Counted from the first letter of the stretch, positions 36,501 to 48,404 are shown. The stretch: 64,000 nt of DNA from Lithospermum erythrorhizon (GCA_019722365.1 JADFUC010002372.1:930001-994000); one strand, 5' to 3'. Notes: a model not told the origin generated them from the sequence alone. Program-made: numbers and translations.

Positions 36501-39500
36501 TGCTTTGCGAGACGGCGTTGGTCCCACTAAGCGATTCCAAAAGCGGGCCTCTAGCTTGACCTAGACCTGCATGGCCTGGGGCATAATTATTCTCTACCAT
36601 CAACGAACTAAAATGGGTTACATCATCAGCCTCTCGATCTTTGGGTATAAAGCTCATTGGAAAGGACACTCCAAAAGTCATTTTTTAATGGACGCAGTAC
36701 CGGAATCAATTTTAAATTTGTCGCATGCATTTAATCTCTTCTTCGGGATACCAAAGTTCCCACGCCAGACGCCAGTTCATACCGACGGAAAGTAGTGGTA
36801 TGCAAGTATGCCTCAAAGTTCTAAACCAAGTATAGAAGTAGGATGCCTCTTCATGTTTCTTTCTCCTTCCTTATTTTCTTTTCGTTTTCAGCAAAGAATC
36901 CCTTCATCCCCACTGCCCTTTTCCTATTCTGCAACCTCTCACCCTCCACCCCCTCTACCGGCATTGTTTCTTCAAATCTCAAGTGAGTAATGTCTTTTCT
37001 TCGTCCCTTTTTGAGGCTTTCCTCCTCTCTATCCGCTGGCGAGGGGCCTTCAACCACTACGCCGTGATTGTCGCTTCTTTCAATGGCCTTCTTCTCGAAA
37101 AAACCACTGCCGAGGGCCACTCAGAAATGTTTCGTGTTCTCCCATTTAGGTCGCTCTTTCAGGTGGTGGTTTTCCACCCTTGGGAGAAGTCTGAGGAATT
37201 GAAAGTGGTTTCGCCTTTTCGATGTTGACAATGTCCCAAAAGCGGGGCTTTTCTCCCTTGAGCCTGGAGAGTTGATTCACCAAAAGGTCATTCCCATTAT
37301 CTTAGTTACCATCCTCAAAAGGTGGCCCCTCTGACTTTGACGAGTGTTATTCTTTTAGAAAGCTCAACCATGTCTTCTAGCCACGTGAGCCTGTCCTCCG
37401 ACCACTCAGACTCGCAAAATTTAGGTGGACACCTCAAGCGAACTGTGAGCTACGAAGTCGCGAATCCGCTACTCCCCGGAGTGCCGCTCTTCAGAGGCAA
37501 TTTTCATTTCTCGGGAGCACAAGCCATGGGAGCTGGAAGTTTACTAACATGACTTTTATTACGTTAGTGGGGTCACTCCATTTGTGAGGAGATCCATGCT
37601 ACGCGGGCCTCAGCAGCAAGCAAGAGGACCTTCGTGAAAGTGGGAGCTTAACCTCCGATCTCAAATGGGCTCGGCCGTCGAAATAAAGTCGCCAATTCCA
37701 CGGGCAAGGAAAAACAAGGTGAGGACCCTACCATAATAAGGAAATCCTTACCCGTAGATATAGAGCAATCCCACTTGAATCATCTTAGGGGGTATTTTTC
37801 CATTCCTTCATTGTCGGTATTTAGGCCGCCTCTGAGCGTATCAAGTATATCGCCTGTTAGTAGCTGGCAGGCTAGACGGACCTCCGAGTCCGGTTAGACT
37901 AGGTACGTACGTAGAGCTGCTTCACTTATGGTGTTCGCTTCCTTTCTACTTTCACCAACGATTTGTTAATAGCCCTTTAATCGCGCCTCGCCGATTCAAA
38001 TTTGAAGTCATTGTATATAACTGCCTTCAACGAGTCTAGAATTATTAGTAGAACCGAACATGTCCCATTTTTTCCCAACTTTTCACCGCTTTCTCTACTG
38101 CGGACGCCACTTCCCTCAACCTTCGCGGGCGGCACATACGGATAAGCAAAACACTGACGGCACCGGTAATCGCCGGTATTCTCTCCGCGCTTCCTAAAAG
38201 TGGAGTAACGGATGCACGAAACCCAAAGCTGGGTTCCCTGTGGGAACGTAGGCCTAAGCGCCTCCCACCAATGAGACCTCCGATGCCTTGTGAGAACAGA
38301 ATCTTGGCAGAGGTGACTGTGGAAGATCTCGGGGCGGCTTGGGGTAATCGGGTGAAATGGTCTAATTCATGGCCAGGGATTTGACTTGTCTAGAAATCTC
38401 ATCCCTTGGGTATAGACTAATTCTCTAACCTTTATTTAACTTCCACTCTTCATACATACTTATATCTGCCTATTTCTTGTGTGTGAAATTTTGTCATGTA
38501 TGGCAGACCGCCCAACCCAATTCCTCTAGAGAGCATGCGGGGTAAAAGACCTATTACCTTCAAGAAAGTGAAGGTTGTGAAGAAGGTAGCCTCCTCTCTC
38601 AGCTCCTTCTACAACGGCAGAGCCCGCCCGCCTGTATCAAGTAAAGAACTCGACTCCTCACTCTTCGCCCACCGTGGCTCTGTTCTAATCCTCCCCATCT
38701 CTCCTGCATACGGATCACTCCCTACGGTTCTTCCTCCTCTTCTCTCGCTGGAAAGAGAACTTTATGAGGCAATTTTCTGCTGAAATGGTATAGGCCAGGC
38801 CACTTCCGAGCTCTCCGACTTCCGCCGGGTGACGGTATTCCTCCTCCTCCATTTCTTCCGACACGTCACTGACGGGCCACGGGTTCTTATCTGCAGCTCC
38901 CGACTCCACCTTACACACTACCCTGGGTCAACAACATGCGCTGACACCTTCAAGCAGCAACCTCCATTGACGCGAGACCCTTTGCTCGAGGTGATCGGCG
39001 CGAGAGATATTCTAACGCCTCGAATCTCTCGTGAGGTCTACCTGAGACACGTTGGTGAGGTACGCCGATCCGTGTTTATATACATTTGCTCATTTTCCTC
39101 AATCCTTTTCTCTTCCTTCGCCTTTAGGTTGCCAATGCCGCCTGCTGGCGAGAGGAGATGGTTGTCTTGGGAGAGGAGAATAAGTGACCTCAAGCCCTTC
39201 CGGCATAAAGAGCTTGGCTGAGGGTGAGTCATGCAGCGGCGCTTGTACCGCTGGGAGCCATCAATCAACGCCCGCCCAACAATCGGTAAGAAGAAGCACG
39301 ATTGAGGACTATTTGGGGCTTCTCAAGAGGTACGAGGGACGCAACCTTCGGGCTGATAAGCTCGCGCGAGAGTTCGCCTTGATCTTCAAATCACCAACAG
39401 CGTGCATGTGGACGCGAATAGAATAAGCTTCTCAAGGCCAATTCGTGAGGTTCAACAACCGGCGGTGTCAATGCCTGAGGACGCCACAGTCAACATCCTA

Positions 39501-39534
39501 AGAAGCTATGAGATGCCGTTGAAGATCAAAGCCG
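33561..39534. other. Degraded sequence of probable transposon origin, unassigned
   Basis: This six-kilobase interval has higher G+C than the AT-rich spacers, and many short open frames on both strands (for example 34626-34997, 36265-36681 minus, 38829-39221). None carries a family motif I recognise, and none has plausible start, length and codon pattern for a host gene. CTAACTCGGGCACATATGTA then GTA at 35488-35510 resembles CGAACCCGAGGTACATACGT then AGTA at 23951-23975, hinting at a shared LTR family. A long palindrome at 35947 is annotated separately. Confidence 0.35.
35947..35974. repeat. Perfect 28-bp palindrome within a larger inverted repeat
   Basis: ACCTTGTGATTTTC is followed without a spacer by GAAAATCACAAGGT, its exact reverse complement. 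Beyond a short unpaired stretch on each side, GTGGACC (about 35935-35941) and GGTCCAC (about 35982-35988) also pair. The whole forms a hairpin or cruciform of about 54 bp. The core TGATTTTCGAAAATCA recurs at 40873-40890. Confidence 0.9.
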
Positions 39535-39821
39535 TTGAAGATCATACGTCCTCCTCTTACAAACATTGGTTCAATAATATTTTCGATTCTATATTCCTTT
39601 GTACTGCTCGCTGTAAGTTCCAGCTGCGGCTACGAAAGCCAGACGTGGTCCGTTGATTGTCAGGTTAACCCTTGGGAGCTTAATGGTATTGTGAGATTGC
39701 CACCCCTAGGTCCGCCGAATTTAAAGTTCTTTCAAGTCGCGTCTCCATACCACCTGCACAACCTTGAATCGATAAGTTTTATTATCATTTGTCATTGTTT
39801 ATATTGCTAATATTTCCAACA
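39535..39821. repeat. Direct repeat flanking the nested stack, left copy
   Basis: It is homologous to 51835-52105. Shared blocks are CATACGTCC, ATTCTATATTCC, CTCCATACCAC, a TYGAATCKATAAGTTTTATT block then ATCAT, and GTCATTGTTTATA then GCTAATATTTCCAA. It ends in CCAACA, so on the minus strand it starts TGTTGGAAATATTAGC, the TG-type start of many plant LTRs. It is probably an LTR fragment. Confidence 0.65.
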
Positions 39822-39831
39822 ATTTGAAAGT

Positions 39832-40329
39832 TTAAATATAAGTATAACAATGACCATTATTGAACTTGTTGAAAAGTGATGAATTGTAATACTGGTAGTA
39901 TATCTTCGTAAGTGAGCTTAAGCCAAATTCAAGCATATTATGTGATAATACTCGGCCAAATCGATTGGTATCGTATTGGATCCATACATACATTATGTTT
40001 TTCATCAATCTTACTCCTACCCATGCCAGATATAAGAGCACCCTTTTATTTTAGCTTGTTGGATCATAAATAATGAAATGAATTTGGCTAATAAAGCATC
40101 TATATTATGCGTGGTCATCATGAATGTGATGTGTCTTTGATGGAACAAATATATTCTCTCGCAAGAGCACGAAAAGTAGTATAGCAAAGACGTGCCTGGG
40201 CAAGTACGAATCCAACGGCGACCCTGCTACTTAAATTACTTTGTAATTGTAGATGAAACCAAGTATTAGAATTGATTGAACCAAATTAGCGTTTCTAAAC
40301 TAACAAAGATTACAATCTATCTTAGTCTT
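39832..40329 (-). pseudogene. Possible RNase H remnant of the Athila-like element
   Basis: This region follows RT on the minus strand, where RNase H is expected. Only faint traces are visible, such as GVLLYLAW and a YASRTL-like spacing around 40000, and the 39832-40041 open frame has no clear catalytic residues. It stops at the left direct repeat. It is called from position more than from sequence. Confidence 0.3.
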
Positions 40330-41028
40330 AAATTTTATCAACCAAAGATGTTAAACTTCTTACCCCTTAAAAGAGTTAAAGTGACGGAAGTTTTGATATA
40401 ACATCTATCTTGGCTTTATCAACCTCTATGTATTTTTTAGAAATAATATGTCCTAGTACAATTCCCTGTTTAACCATAAAATGACACTTTTTCCAGCTTA
40501 GAGTTAAATTGGCCTCAACACAAAGGCTTGAGAAACTACATCTGGGGACGCTCCGTAATTTTCAAATGACTCTCCAAACACTGAAAAGTCATCCATAAAT
40601 ACCTCAATAAACATCTCAACTACTATATTAGAAAATGGATAAATACGCATCTTTGAAATGTCACAGAAGCATTACATAAACCGGCATCCTCGCTGTACGC
40701 AGTTGTTCCAAAGCGACAAGCCGGGCGTAGTCTTCGATCCTCTAGTATTATAGTATTTGAAAATACCCGTATCAAATCCATCTAAACAATAATACGCATG
40801 CACTGCCAACCTCTCTCGAGCATTCGATCAATGAAAAGTAAGTGGAAAATGATCCTTTTTAGTAATAAAGATTTGATTTTCGAAAATCAATGACCATTCT
40901 CGACCCTCAGAATTCATCTCGCTGCACCGGCTCATTCTTATCATTTAAAAACTACAACGAACTGCATTCTTCATATGCAGACTAACCCAATTACTATCAG
41001 AGATAGGATAAATAATACTCAGTATCCC
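40330..41028 (-). pseudogene. Athila-like reverse transcriptase, C-terminal part
   Basis: The minus-strand translation, crossing several frames, gives IIYPISDSNWVS (about 40985-41012), KKDHFPL (about 40845-40865), GLCNASVTFQRC (about 40650-40685), FIEVFMDDFSVFG (about 40568-40606) and then IEVDKAKIDVISKLP (about 40365-40435). This matches the order finger, palm (F-M-D-D active site) and connection in Athila-like RT. The catalytic F-M-D-D is intact by sequence, but stops and frameshifts precede and follow it. The block where WRMCIDYRKLN is normally found is replaced by unrelated residues around the palindrome at 40873. It is non-functional. It is continuous with the fragment at 49429-49760 on the far side of element B. 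Confidence 0.8.
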
Positions 41029-41324
41029 GTGAACAACCCGTCACGCTTTTAGAAAAAAATTGAAAATTTAATTTTTCGGTCGGCCGTGACCCTGGATAAG
41101 ATAAATAATTTCGATGATACTATTATTTCGTAGAAAATTTTTTGTCGAATTACATTTATAATTTTAGTAGTTTTTGCCATGAAAAATTTTATCTTTTGGA
41201 ATCGGGTTCGTGGAGATTTCTAAGCATTTATAAGAGGGAGAATTAACCGAAACCGAATCCAGTTCTCGAGTTTTTTTAAATATCTATCAACACTTATCTT
41301 CCACATCATCATTAGAGATCATCA

Positions 41325-41351
41325 TCTTCTTCTTCTTCTTCTTCTTCTTCT
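41325..41351 (+). repeat. CTT microsatellite in element B leader
   Basis: About nine CTT units (ATCTTCTTCTTCTTC and onward) in the probable untranslated leader. The 3' LTR has only four (around 47150). Confidence 0.85.
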
Positions 41352-42504
41352 CCTAGGCCTAGATATTCACCCTCCCTGAACTAGTCGAGGTAAGAAATTT
41401 CAAGTCTTTCGAGATATTTCGGTTTCACATATTGACTTTGCAATGACTTTTCCATAATTCAATTTTATGATAAATCTTAGTCAAGGCGGGTTCCCCGCGA
41501 CGATATGTTGATTAATCTGTGATTTTAGGTCGCCGAGGGACGTTATGGCTGGGTTGACTTTTAGATTTTCAGTTGACTTTGGGTTGATATTTTTCTAAGA
41601 CTTTAAATGTGTATGAGGTTATGTTGGACCTTATTATAAGTATTTGGGAGTATTAAATCAAAGTATTTAAAATTGATTAAAGTGGAATAAGGCTGAAAAA
41701 GTATTAATTCCAAGTCGAGTTATAATGTATATTTCTTGAGATAGTCATAATTATGGACCCATGATTAACTAGGAATGACTTATAAGTTGATTTGTAAATG
41801 AAGAAGCCGATAAGATGAATTTAATGGGATCATCGTCATATCTGGCCGGGATTATAATTCGATAGCTTATCCACATGTTAGACTGCTGTAGATAGTTCCC
41901 CAAGAGTCGGGTTATATATCTTCTAGAACGCCTTCGGCATAAGAAGAAGTCTGACATACTTTCCGGGTGTTTGTTTAGGCGCTGATCGTGGAAAGCGGCG
42001 CTACCGTGATTGTTCATGGAGGTTTCTCACAGAATGGGCCAGAAAGAAGACTTATCTCACGCATGCTACTTTTACGTATTCATTATAAATCAGGTCAACA
42101 TGTTAATGTGTTAAGGATTATATGAACGATGCATATGCCACAGCAAGTACGATGACAGAACGAGTATGCTTGCGTGGATTCATTTGTGTGAGTCATGAGC
42201 ATGATTATGTGATTATAATCACACAAGACAAGCTGAGGTAAGTACAGCTCAACTCCCAACTTATATTTCGATTTCTATGGCCTCGTCGGCACTTATGATT
42301 CCGTATTCTATTCTGCGATTGTGTTCGACTCTACTATCATGGAGATGTTTTAGCCGCACATTGATATTGCCTGGGAGCAGAGAATGGCTATCGGTGAGCA
42401 GGATCGTTGTGAGTTATGTGTTTACTCGAGGTGACTCGAGATCGCATTCGACCCTATATCTGGATGATTGTGGTTAAAGCGACTCCTCCTCAGAGGGATA
42501 TCCG

Positions 42505-42750
42505 ACGATATCAGCCTTATACTTAGTGTATAAATAAGGCGTGCCTATACTTGCTGTATATGCGTGTCTTTATACTTATGTATGCGAGCGCGCCAGTTTC
42601 TCAGACTTAGTGTACGAGCTGGTTTTATACTTAGCGATGAAGCTGTGCCTTATACTCTGTATAAGAGCGGTGTGCCTTATACTTAGTGTATATAAGGTGT
42701 CTTATACTTTGTGTATAAGTGTGTTTTGGCCTTATACTACGGTATAAGCT
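42505..42750 (+). repeat. Hairpin array in element B 5' LTR
   Basis: Repeats of about 30 bp are built on GCCTTATACTTAGTGTATAA. The stem CTTATAC/GTATAAG closes a five-base loop (TTAGT or TTTGT). Spacers are GCGYGTG-like, and the array ends with CTTATACTACGGTATAAG. Some units have lost one arm, for example near 42555-42640. The open frame at 42541-42747 is a product of the period. Confidence 0.8.
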
Positions 42751-43589
42751 GATAATGGTAGATAGAGGCTCACGACTCGTAGTGTTAGTCGCTGGCTGAA
42801 GTCTATCGATTTCTTTCCTCGAAATCGCGGCTTGGCTCGAACCTCTACATCTTCATTTATTATGTCCGAGATTTCCTCGCGGAATTACGCCAGAGTGACC
42901 TTTTAGGTAGTCCCTGATATATGTATTTTATATTTGACTATTATATTATTGATCGACTGTCTGCATTGCAAGTTCACCCCCGCAGCTTCACTAAGCCTCG
43001 CGGCTTACACCCCTTTTCGTTTGGGCGGCATTTCATTTGTGGCCAGCTCGACAGCGGCAATGGAAATGCAAGAGGTTGTTTGAGAGTTTTGTTCGAAAGG
43101 GCTGTTTGAAATTCTAGTTTGAGATCCTCATACCCGATTTTGATGTGTTGTCAACCTGCTTTGATTGTTGTATTTTTTCTTTTGAACTTTATCCTTGTCA
43201 GCCTATTGTCATTTTGTATTCTAAGTACAAGATTTCATTTCCTTTGTAGCCTCACGCATTATTGTTTATTTGGGACATGCCAGATATATACGGAGTCATT
43301 TGCTGATATCACCCGACGGATTGTAAAGTTTTAAACTGTGATTATTTTGAAATATTATATGTAATCTTATTTTGAAGGAAACAAGAGATTTAAACCTAGC
43401 CGTCCATCGGCCATATTGATTCTCAGAAACAATTATAATGACTCTCACTGTATACTGACCCGGCTACGTTACAATTTCTTGTGACGAGCTTTAGTTTTCA
43501 AATTACTTGCATCTCGCGCGTCAGGCAGGTCGACTTATTTTTTCCCCTCAGTCAGCATGATGTGTCTTTTTGTAAGTCTCAGTCTTTTC

Positions 43590-44060
43590 TTTTGTTGCCT
43601 GGGATCGCCGAGGACGCCACCCAGCCGAGGCTTGGTGCAGTAGCCGGTAGCGCCTCGGTGCAGCTCTGCAGCAGCCGAGCCGTAGGGGTATAGATGTCAT
43701 GAGTACCGTGGACCGCCAGGTCCGGAGGCCGCCTTCCGAGTACGCTGGTGAGGTCATAGAGACCTCGTGGCAGGAAACAATAATGCCTGTGGTCGAGCAA
43801 CAAGTGGGCCGAATCTTAGAAAGTTGTTTGATCGCTCACAGGATCCTCCGAAGCTTCTGTGGGTTCGCCAGAGTTGTGCTACAGAGTTCATCCGACATGA
43901 AGTCGATTTTGAAATACGGGATCAGCGGGCTGGTGATTTAGAAAGTGAAGTTTTGTTACTTATGTACTTCAATGGCAGCCTGCGACTACGTGAGAACCTC
44001 GAAATACTGACTGCAGGGAGATTCATGTGTCCTGAGCCATTTGTCGAGACTGAGAATTAT
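43590..44060 (+). pseudogene. Element B gag remnant
   Basis: The position (just inside the 5' LTR and a leader) and residue pattern fit the gag of a Gypsy element. One frame gives LRKLFDRSQDPPKLLWV, resembling the FRKxxPPxF block near the start of the chromovirus gag. Adjacent frames give VEQQVGRILESC upstream and DFEIRDQRAG downstream. Frame changes separate these parts. No intact start or full capsid domain is present. The two overlapping frames at 43699-43941 and 43767-44069 are both pieces of this same remnant. Confidence 0.5.
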
Positions 44061-44539
44061 TGCATGTAGACCCACATGGCGGCTCTCGAGTAGAGTCGAT
44101 TTGACTCGTGGTTCGGTGTCAGCTTCTGGTGCGCATTTGGCAGATGCTTTAACGATTCAATACTACTTCCTCGATGTTTATCCGGTAGAGAAGAGATCAT
44201 TAGATTTAGTGGACGGGTCGACGTGGGAGAGGACGTCAAATGCATCTCACCGATGGATTTAGTTGCTTCCACGTCATGGTGAACGCAGCCTCGGAAGATG
44301 GAAACGGAGTCGCAGCCGTGTGCGTAGCTGATCGGTGAGATTCGGCCCCGAGATTCTTATTCAGACCTTCTAGAAGCTCTAGAGTTCGTGAGGAGGACGG
44401 ACCAAAGGTAGCTGCCCCGGGCAGAGTCAATTCAAGATTCGGCTGGCCGCCCGAGTCACGCCACCATTCCTTCAGACGGCCGGGCGCCTCATGGTATCCG
44501 CGCGGTCAAGCAGTGAGTCTCCGGGGTCCATAGGTATCC

Positions 44540-44590
44540 GCCGTTACTGCCATGTCAAAGTGGTCATGTGCAAGCAGGACTGGCTGAGAA
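44540..44590 (+). pseudogene. Element B zinc-knuckle remnant (gag C terminus)
   Basis: TTACTGCCATGTCAAAGTGG then TCATGTGCAAGC reads, with one frameshift, as YCH-x-QSGHVQA. This is close to the C-x2-C-x4-H-x4-C knuckle that ends gag in plant Gypsy elements (usual form CYxCGQSGHVxxxC). One cysteine and the frame are lost. The link is an inference from spacing and from its place between gag and RT. Confidence 0.45.
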
Positions 44591-45506
44591 AGTGTCTTAT
44601 GTTATCGATACCAGACATTTACAAGGAGCGTCTCACTTCCTGCAGGGAGCGCTAAGTGATTTCATTAATGTCACCCGCCAGAGGCTAAGTTATCGTGAGT
44701 CATGTATCGATTAGCGCTGAGGCCTGGATACTGAGTCGAGGTGACTCGTGAGGAAATGGGTGCTGAAATGAATGACGGGTCGAGGCCGATTCACGCCAAG
44801 TACTCATCGAGTACAAGATACCCCTAGAAATGCGATTGTGTAATATTATTTCTATACGATATCAGGCTGTATTGCTTGACTGGTATTATGCATTATTTTA
44901 TTTCTCGTAGTTTTATTTCCCCGCCTTTATCTGTATGTTGTTTGCCTTGCCTGCTCCACTGAGATTACGACACCCGGTAGGGAGGCCGGGCCATGTTGAC
45001 TGCATGTATGTAGATCGCCCTTGATTGTTCTCGTCATTGTTGTCCAAGGATTTACTCATTCGAAGCTTCGATTTTGTATGGATCAGTTGGGGAAACATGC
45101 CGTTATCGATTGCCACCTAAGGAGATTACTTTCAGGGGTTCGGGGAGACTGTGACACGATTTGATTCGAAAGGGCGATTGCCCTTGGGGTATTGCCGATC
45201 TAAGTAGGAAGAGGCGTAGCAGGCGACGCTGCCTGGTCAGTTGTAGAGTTCAAGGATGCTTTTCCCGAGGACTTCACCTGATCACGCTGCAGAGGGAGAT
45301 CGAATTGCTATTGGTGCTACTCCCGGTAATACGGCACCACCCCTCTTCCAATCAGACAGATTGCCCAGCCAGGAATCAAGGACTCGCCATGCGAGTCATT
45401 GATAAGTGGATTCATCGCATCGAGCGTATCTCCTCGGTTGTACCAAATGCTGCTCAGGAAAAAGGACGGTTAATGGTGGTCAGCAGACACTATAGCAACG
45501 AATAAG

Positions 45507-46067
45507 TTGACCATTAAGAACCGATACCCATCGCCTGCACTGACATTTGTTCGATCACCAAGCGACGCGGCGTGTTCTCGAAGATTGATTTGCCTGTTAT
45601 CATCGGCTTGAGAATCGTAGGGAGTGATATTCGAAATCGGCTGATCTCAAGCATGGCATTATGAGTTTATAGCCGACGCTTACTGGATTGAGTAAATGCA
45701 CCGCGGCCTTATGGATTAATAACCGGTGTTTTCGGGAAAGATTCGACGTAGCTCATGCGGTATTCATTGATGTGATATTCTCGATATATTCTAGAGGGGG
45801 AGCAGAGTAATGGTAGGCATTTGCAGTATTGTGTCAGGACCTCGAGACAACACCCGCTTGTATGCCAAGTTTTCTAAACGTGAGTTCGTCAGCGAAAAGT
45901 GCAATTCCCCGGGCATGCTACTCAAGTATCTGTGGCCGATCCACGTAAAGTGAGGTCGTGAACAATCGGGAGTCACCAATGAAAGCGATCGGTGTTAGGA
46001 GTTTCGAGGTTAGCTAGTTATTGCCAGGAGATTCACGCGACTTTTCGATCGCGACGCCATTGACCAA
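45507..46067 (+). pseudogene. Element B reverse transcriptase
   Basis: Motifs in order across frames: LTIKNRYP (45507), DLFDHQ-like then FSKIDL (about 45540-45595), HYEF (about 45655), GLSKCTAALW-like where GLTNAPAAF is expected (about 45685), VFIDxDIL then IYS (about 45755-45795). LYAKFSKREF (45853-45885), SVADPRK (45928-45950) and RSFRG-LASYCQEIHATF follow, for the RSFLGLAGYYRRFIRDFS block (45990-46050). Family knowledge identifies this as Ty3/Gypsy RT. The catalytic FIDD box is broken by a two-base insertion between the second and third residues. Several frameshifts make it non-functional. It lies about 900 bp after the zinc knuckle, leaving room for a degraded protease that I could not confirm. 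Confidence 0.8.
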
Positions 46068-46149
46068 AGTGCTGGACCGCAGCGGGTTCCGCTTATCCTT
46101 AATGGCTATCATGGTGGATTGCTTGTGGTATTAAAGTGTGAAGCGACTC

Positions 46150-46500
46150 GCACCAAAGGCTGGGCGATAATTGCCTGGTTCTCGAGGGCTACTTGATTTA
46201 TAATACGCCAGACGTGATCAAAGGTTTCACGCAGAACGGGAAGTGGATCAGCCATGCCTCCCTATTAGCTGGTAAATCACGTATAACTATCCCACCTAAG
46301 GATTCTTGAAAGCTAATGCGATAGTCTTTGCGTTAAGCTTAAGTGGAGACATTATCAGATGGGTTAAATGCCGATTTTCACCGACTATAAGAGCTAAAAG
46401 TATCTACCACGCAGAGATTTTGAATTGAGGCAGGAGTTGGGATGGAGTTCATCGTTGATTATGACTGGACTATCGAGTACCACCTGTAAAGGCAAATTTA
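46150..46500 (+). pseudogene. Element B RNase H remnant
   Basis: AQNGKWISHAS (about 46225-46260) corresponds to the MQNGKVISYAS block of Gypsy RNase H. Further on, GGCATTTCGT-free sequence gives KW-RHY, VKCRFFTDYKS and KY (about 46335-46400), then VDYDWTIEYH (about 46455-46487). These match the order ISYAS, WRHYLYG, FTDHKSL, DYDCTIEYHPG in intact elements. The frame changes at least three times. The usual ADALSR and zinc-binding integrase start do not follow. Confidence 0.75.
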
Positions 46501-46849
46501 ATAGTCAAGTAAGACCGAGTAGAAAAGTGGGAAACCCAAAGGATCCAAAGCAGAGTGGACGAACCACTGGAGTCGATTTTGACGTCAGAGCGACGGGCGC
46601 ATTTTTCGCCATATGAAGTTCGACCAGCTGTGATCTAATCTAGAATTTCAAATTAAATAAACGGTATCGCAGTTATTAGTAAGTGATGCTGTAAGCTGGC
46701 TTTAATTTATTTCACCTGCCAGATCTAGAAAATGAAAGTTAAGATTGCTTTTTATTTTAAAGTGAGCATTGATTTTGTGTTGTTATATATTTTTCTTGTC
46801 AAGCTGGGTTGTCAAATTTCGAGGTCAAAATTTTATTAAAGCGGGTAGA
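46500..46849 (+). other. Element B pol 3' remnant and polypurine region
   Basis: Integrase should occupy more than 1 kb here, but only 350 bp remain and show no HHCC or DDE motif. AATTTCGAGGTCAAAATTTT at 46815-46834 is the pol end motif seen in element A (AATTTCGAGGGACGAAATTT). GCGGGTAGAT at 46841-46850 is the polypurine tract before the LTR. The open frame 46425-46616 is partly RNase H and partly unassigned. Confidence 0.65.
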
Positions 46850-46924
46850 TCAGAATAAATCACGTTTAAAAAACAAAAAATAATAAAATTGAAAATTTAA
46901 TTTTTCTGGGTCAAGGATCCGGGA

Positions 46925-46935
46925 TAGTATAAATA
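46925..46935 (+). promoter_or_regulatory. TATA-like box in element B 3' LTR
   Basis: AGTATAAATAA lies about 75 bp inside the LTR. Element A has AGTATAATTT at the corresponding place on its strand. It is a plausible core promoter, but the transcription start is not fixed by sequence. Confidence 0.4.
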
Positions 46936-48404
46936 ATTTCGATGATAATATTATCAGTAAAATATTTTAGTCGAATTACATTTCTATAATTCTAGTAGTT
47001 TTTGCCATGAAAATTTTTATCTTTGAATCAAGTTCGTGGAGACATTTAAGTACGAGCAAGAGAGTAATTAAATCAAACCGAATCTGGGACCTTCTAGCTT
47101 TTTAAATATCTATCAACACCTCTATCTTCCACATCATCATTTGAGATCATCTTCTTCTTCTTTCTCTCCTAGTAGCCTAGATATTTCACCCCATCCCCTT
47201 AAAAATTTCATTTTCCATTTCTCTTCGATTTCTCAAACTCAAGATCGGCCGTAATATCTTTCTCCGATCATTCTTCGAAGTTGGGCGTAAGAAATGTCAA
47301 GTCTTTCGAGATATTTCTGGGGTTTCGATATGCTGAATTTTAGTTGACTTTTCCATAATTCAATTTTGGGCTTATTTAAATCTTAGTCGTTACGGGTTCG
47401 CGACGCATATAAGCCGATTAATTCGTGATTTGTAGGTCGCTGAGGATGTTATGGTCAGTTGACTTTTAGGTTTTCGTTGACTTTTTGGGCGATTTTTTCT
47501 AAGACTTTAAAATGCGTAGTGAGGTTATGTTTGGGACCTTATTATAGTTAATATGATATTAAATTTGGATTTAAAATCGATCAAAGCAATAAGGTTGAAA
47601 AAGTGTTAATCTTATTATAATCGATATTTCTAGTAAAGCAGCATCATGGACCCGGGACAACTAGAACGAAGCTATGTTGATTTGTAAATGATAAAGTTGA
47701 TGCATGGAATTTTATAGCGGGGACTGATTGTCAGGTCCGATGGGATTATAATTCGATAGTTTATCCGTCATGTTAGACCGTTTGTAGATAGTTCCCCAAG
47801 AGTTGGTTATATATCTTCTAGAACGCCCGGTATAGTAAGAGTCTCTTGATTATTTCCAGTTTGCTTTAGGCGCTGATCGCGAAGTGCGGCGCTACCGCGG
47901 ATTGCTCGCGGAGGTTTTTAAGGTAAATGAAGAAAGTAGTACTTATTCACTAAGCATTTACGATTCATTATAAATCGTGTCAACATGTTATTGTGTTATG
48001 ATTATGTGAGAAACGATGTACATGCCATGGTGGCATGACACGCGAGAATGATACGCTTATGCGCGATCTTATTTGTGCGAGTCACGATATGATTACGTGA
48101 TTAATCATAAGGCCAAGATTGCTTCGAGGTAAAGAATAGCTTCAACTCCCAACTTATATTTCTCGATTTCTATGGCCTTGCCGCACTTATGACTCGCGGG
48201 CCTTGTCGCTTATCATAAGCCACTCTACTATTTACGTTTTAGCCGCGCTGGATATCATTGGGAGTGTGAGTAGTCGGGTTATCGAGAGTTGATCATAGAG
48301 TTACGTATGACCTGGAAAGCGTACTAGCATCGTGATCAATCTCTACATTTGGATTTATTGTGTATATGACTCTCCTTCCTCAGCAGATACGCGATTTATA
48401 TCGG

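Larger units (their letters stand above)
41029..43473 (+). repeat. Element B 5' LTR
   Basis: It starts near GTGAACAACCCGTCACG (compare TGTAATAACCCG in element A) and ends at CGGCTACGTTACA. It is co-linear with 46850-49428: AATTTTTCGGTCGG/AATTTTTCTGGGTC, GGATAAGATAAATAATTTCG/GGGATAGTATAAATAATTTC, CTT microsatellite, GTTGACTTTTAGRTTTTC, hairpin array and GGGCGGCATTTCATTTG. In the 3' copy a TATA-like AGTATAAATAA (about 46925-46935) is kept, while here it reads AAGATAAATAA. Confidence 0.8.

Noticed and set aside
36265..36681. A 138-residue minus-strand open frame, the longest in the window
   Set aside because: No domain, signal or codon pattern supports a gene, and an 81-residue plus frame overlaps it. 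The length is compatible with chance in this less AT-rich stretch.
38829..39221. A 130-residue plus-strand open frame
   Set aside because: No recognisable family, and overlapping frames of similar length lie on both strands. I could not defend it as a gene.
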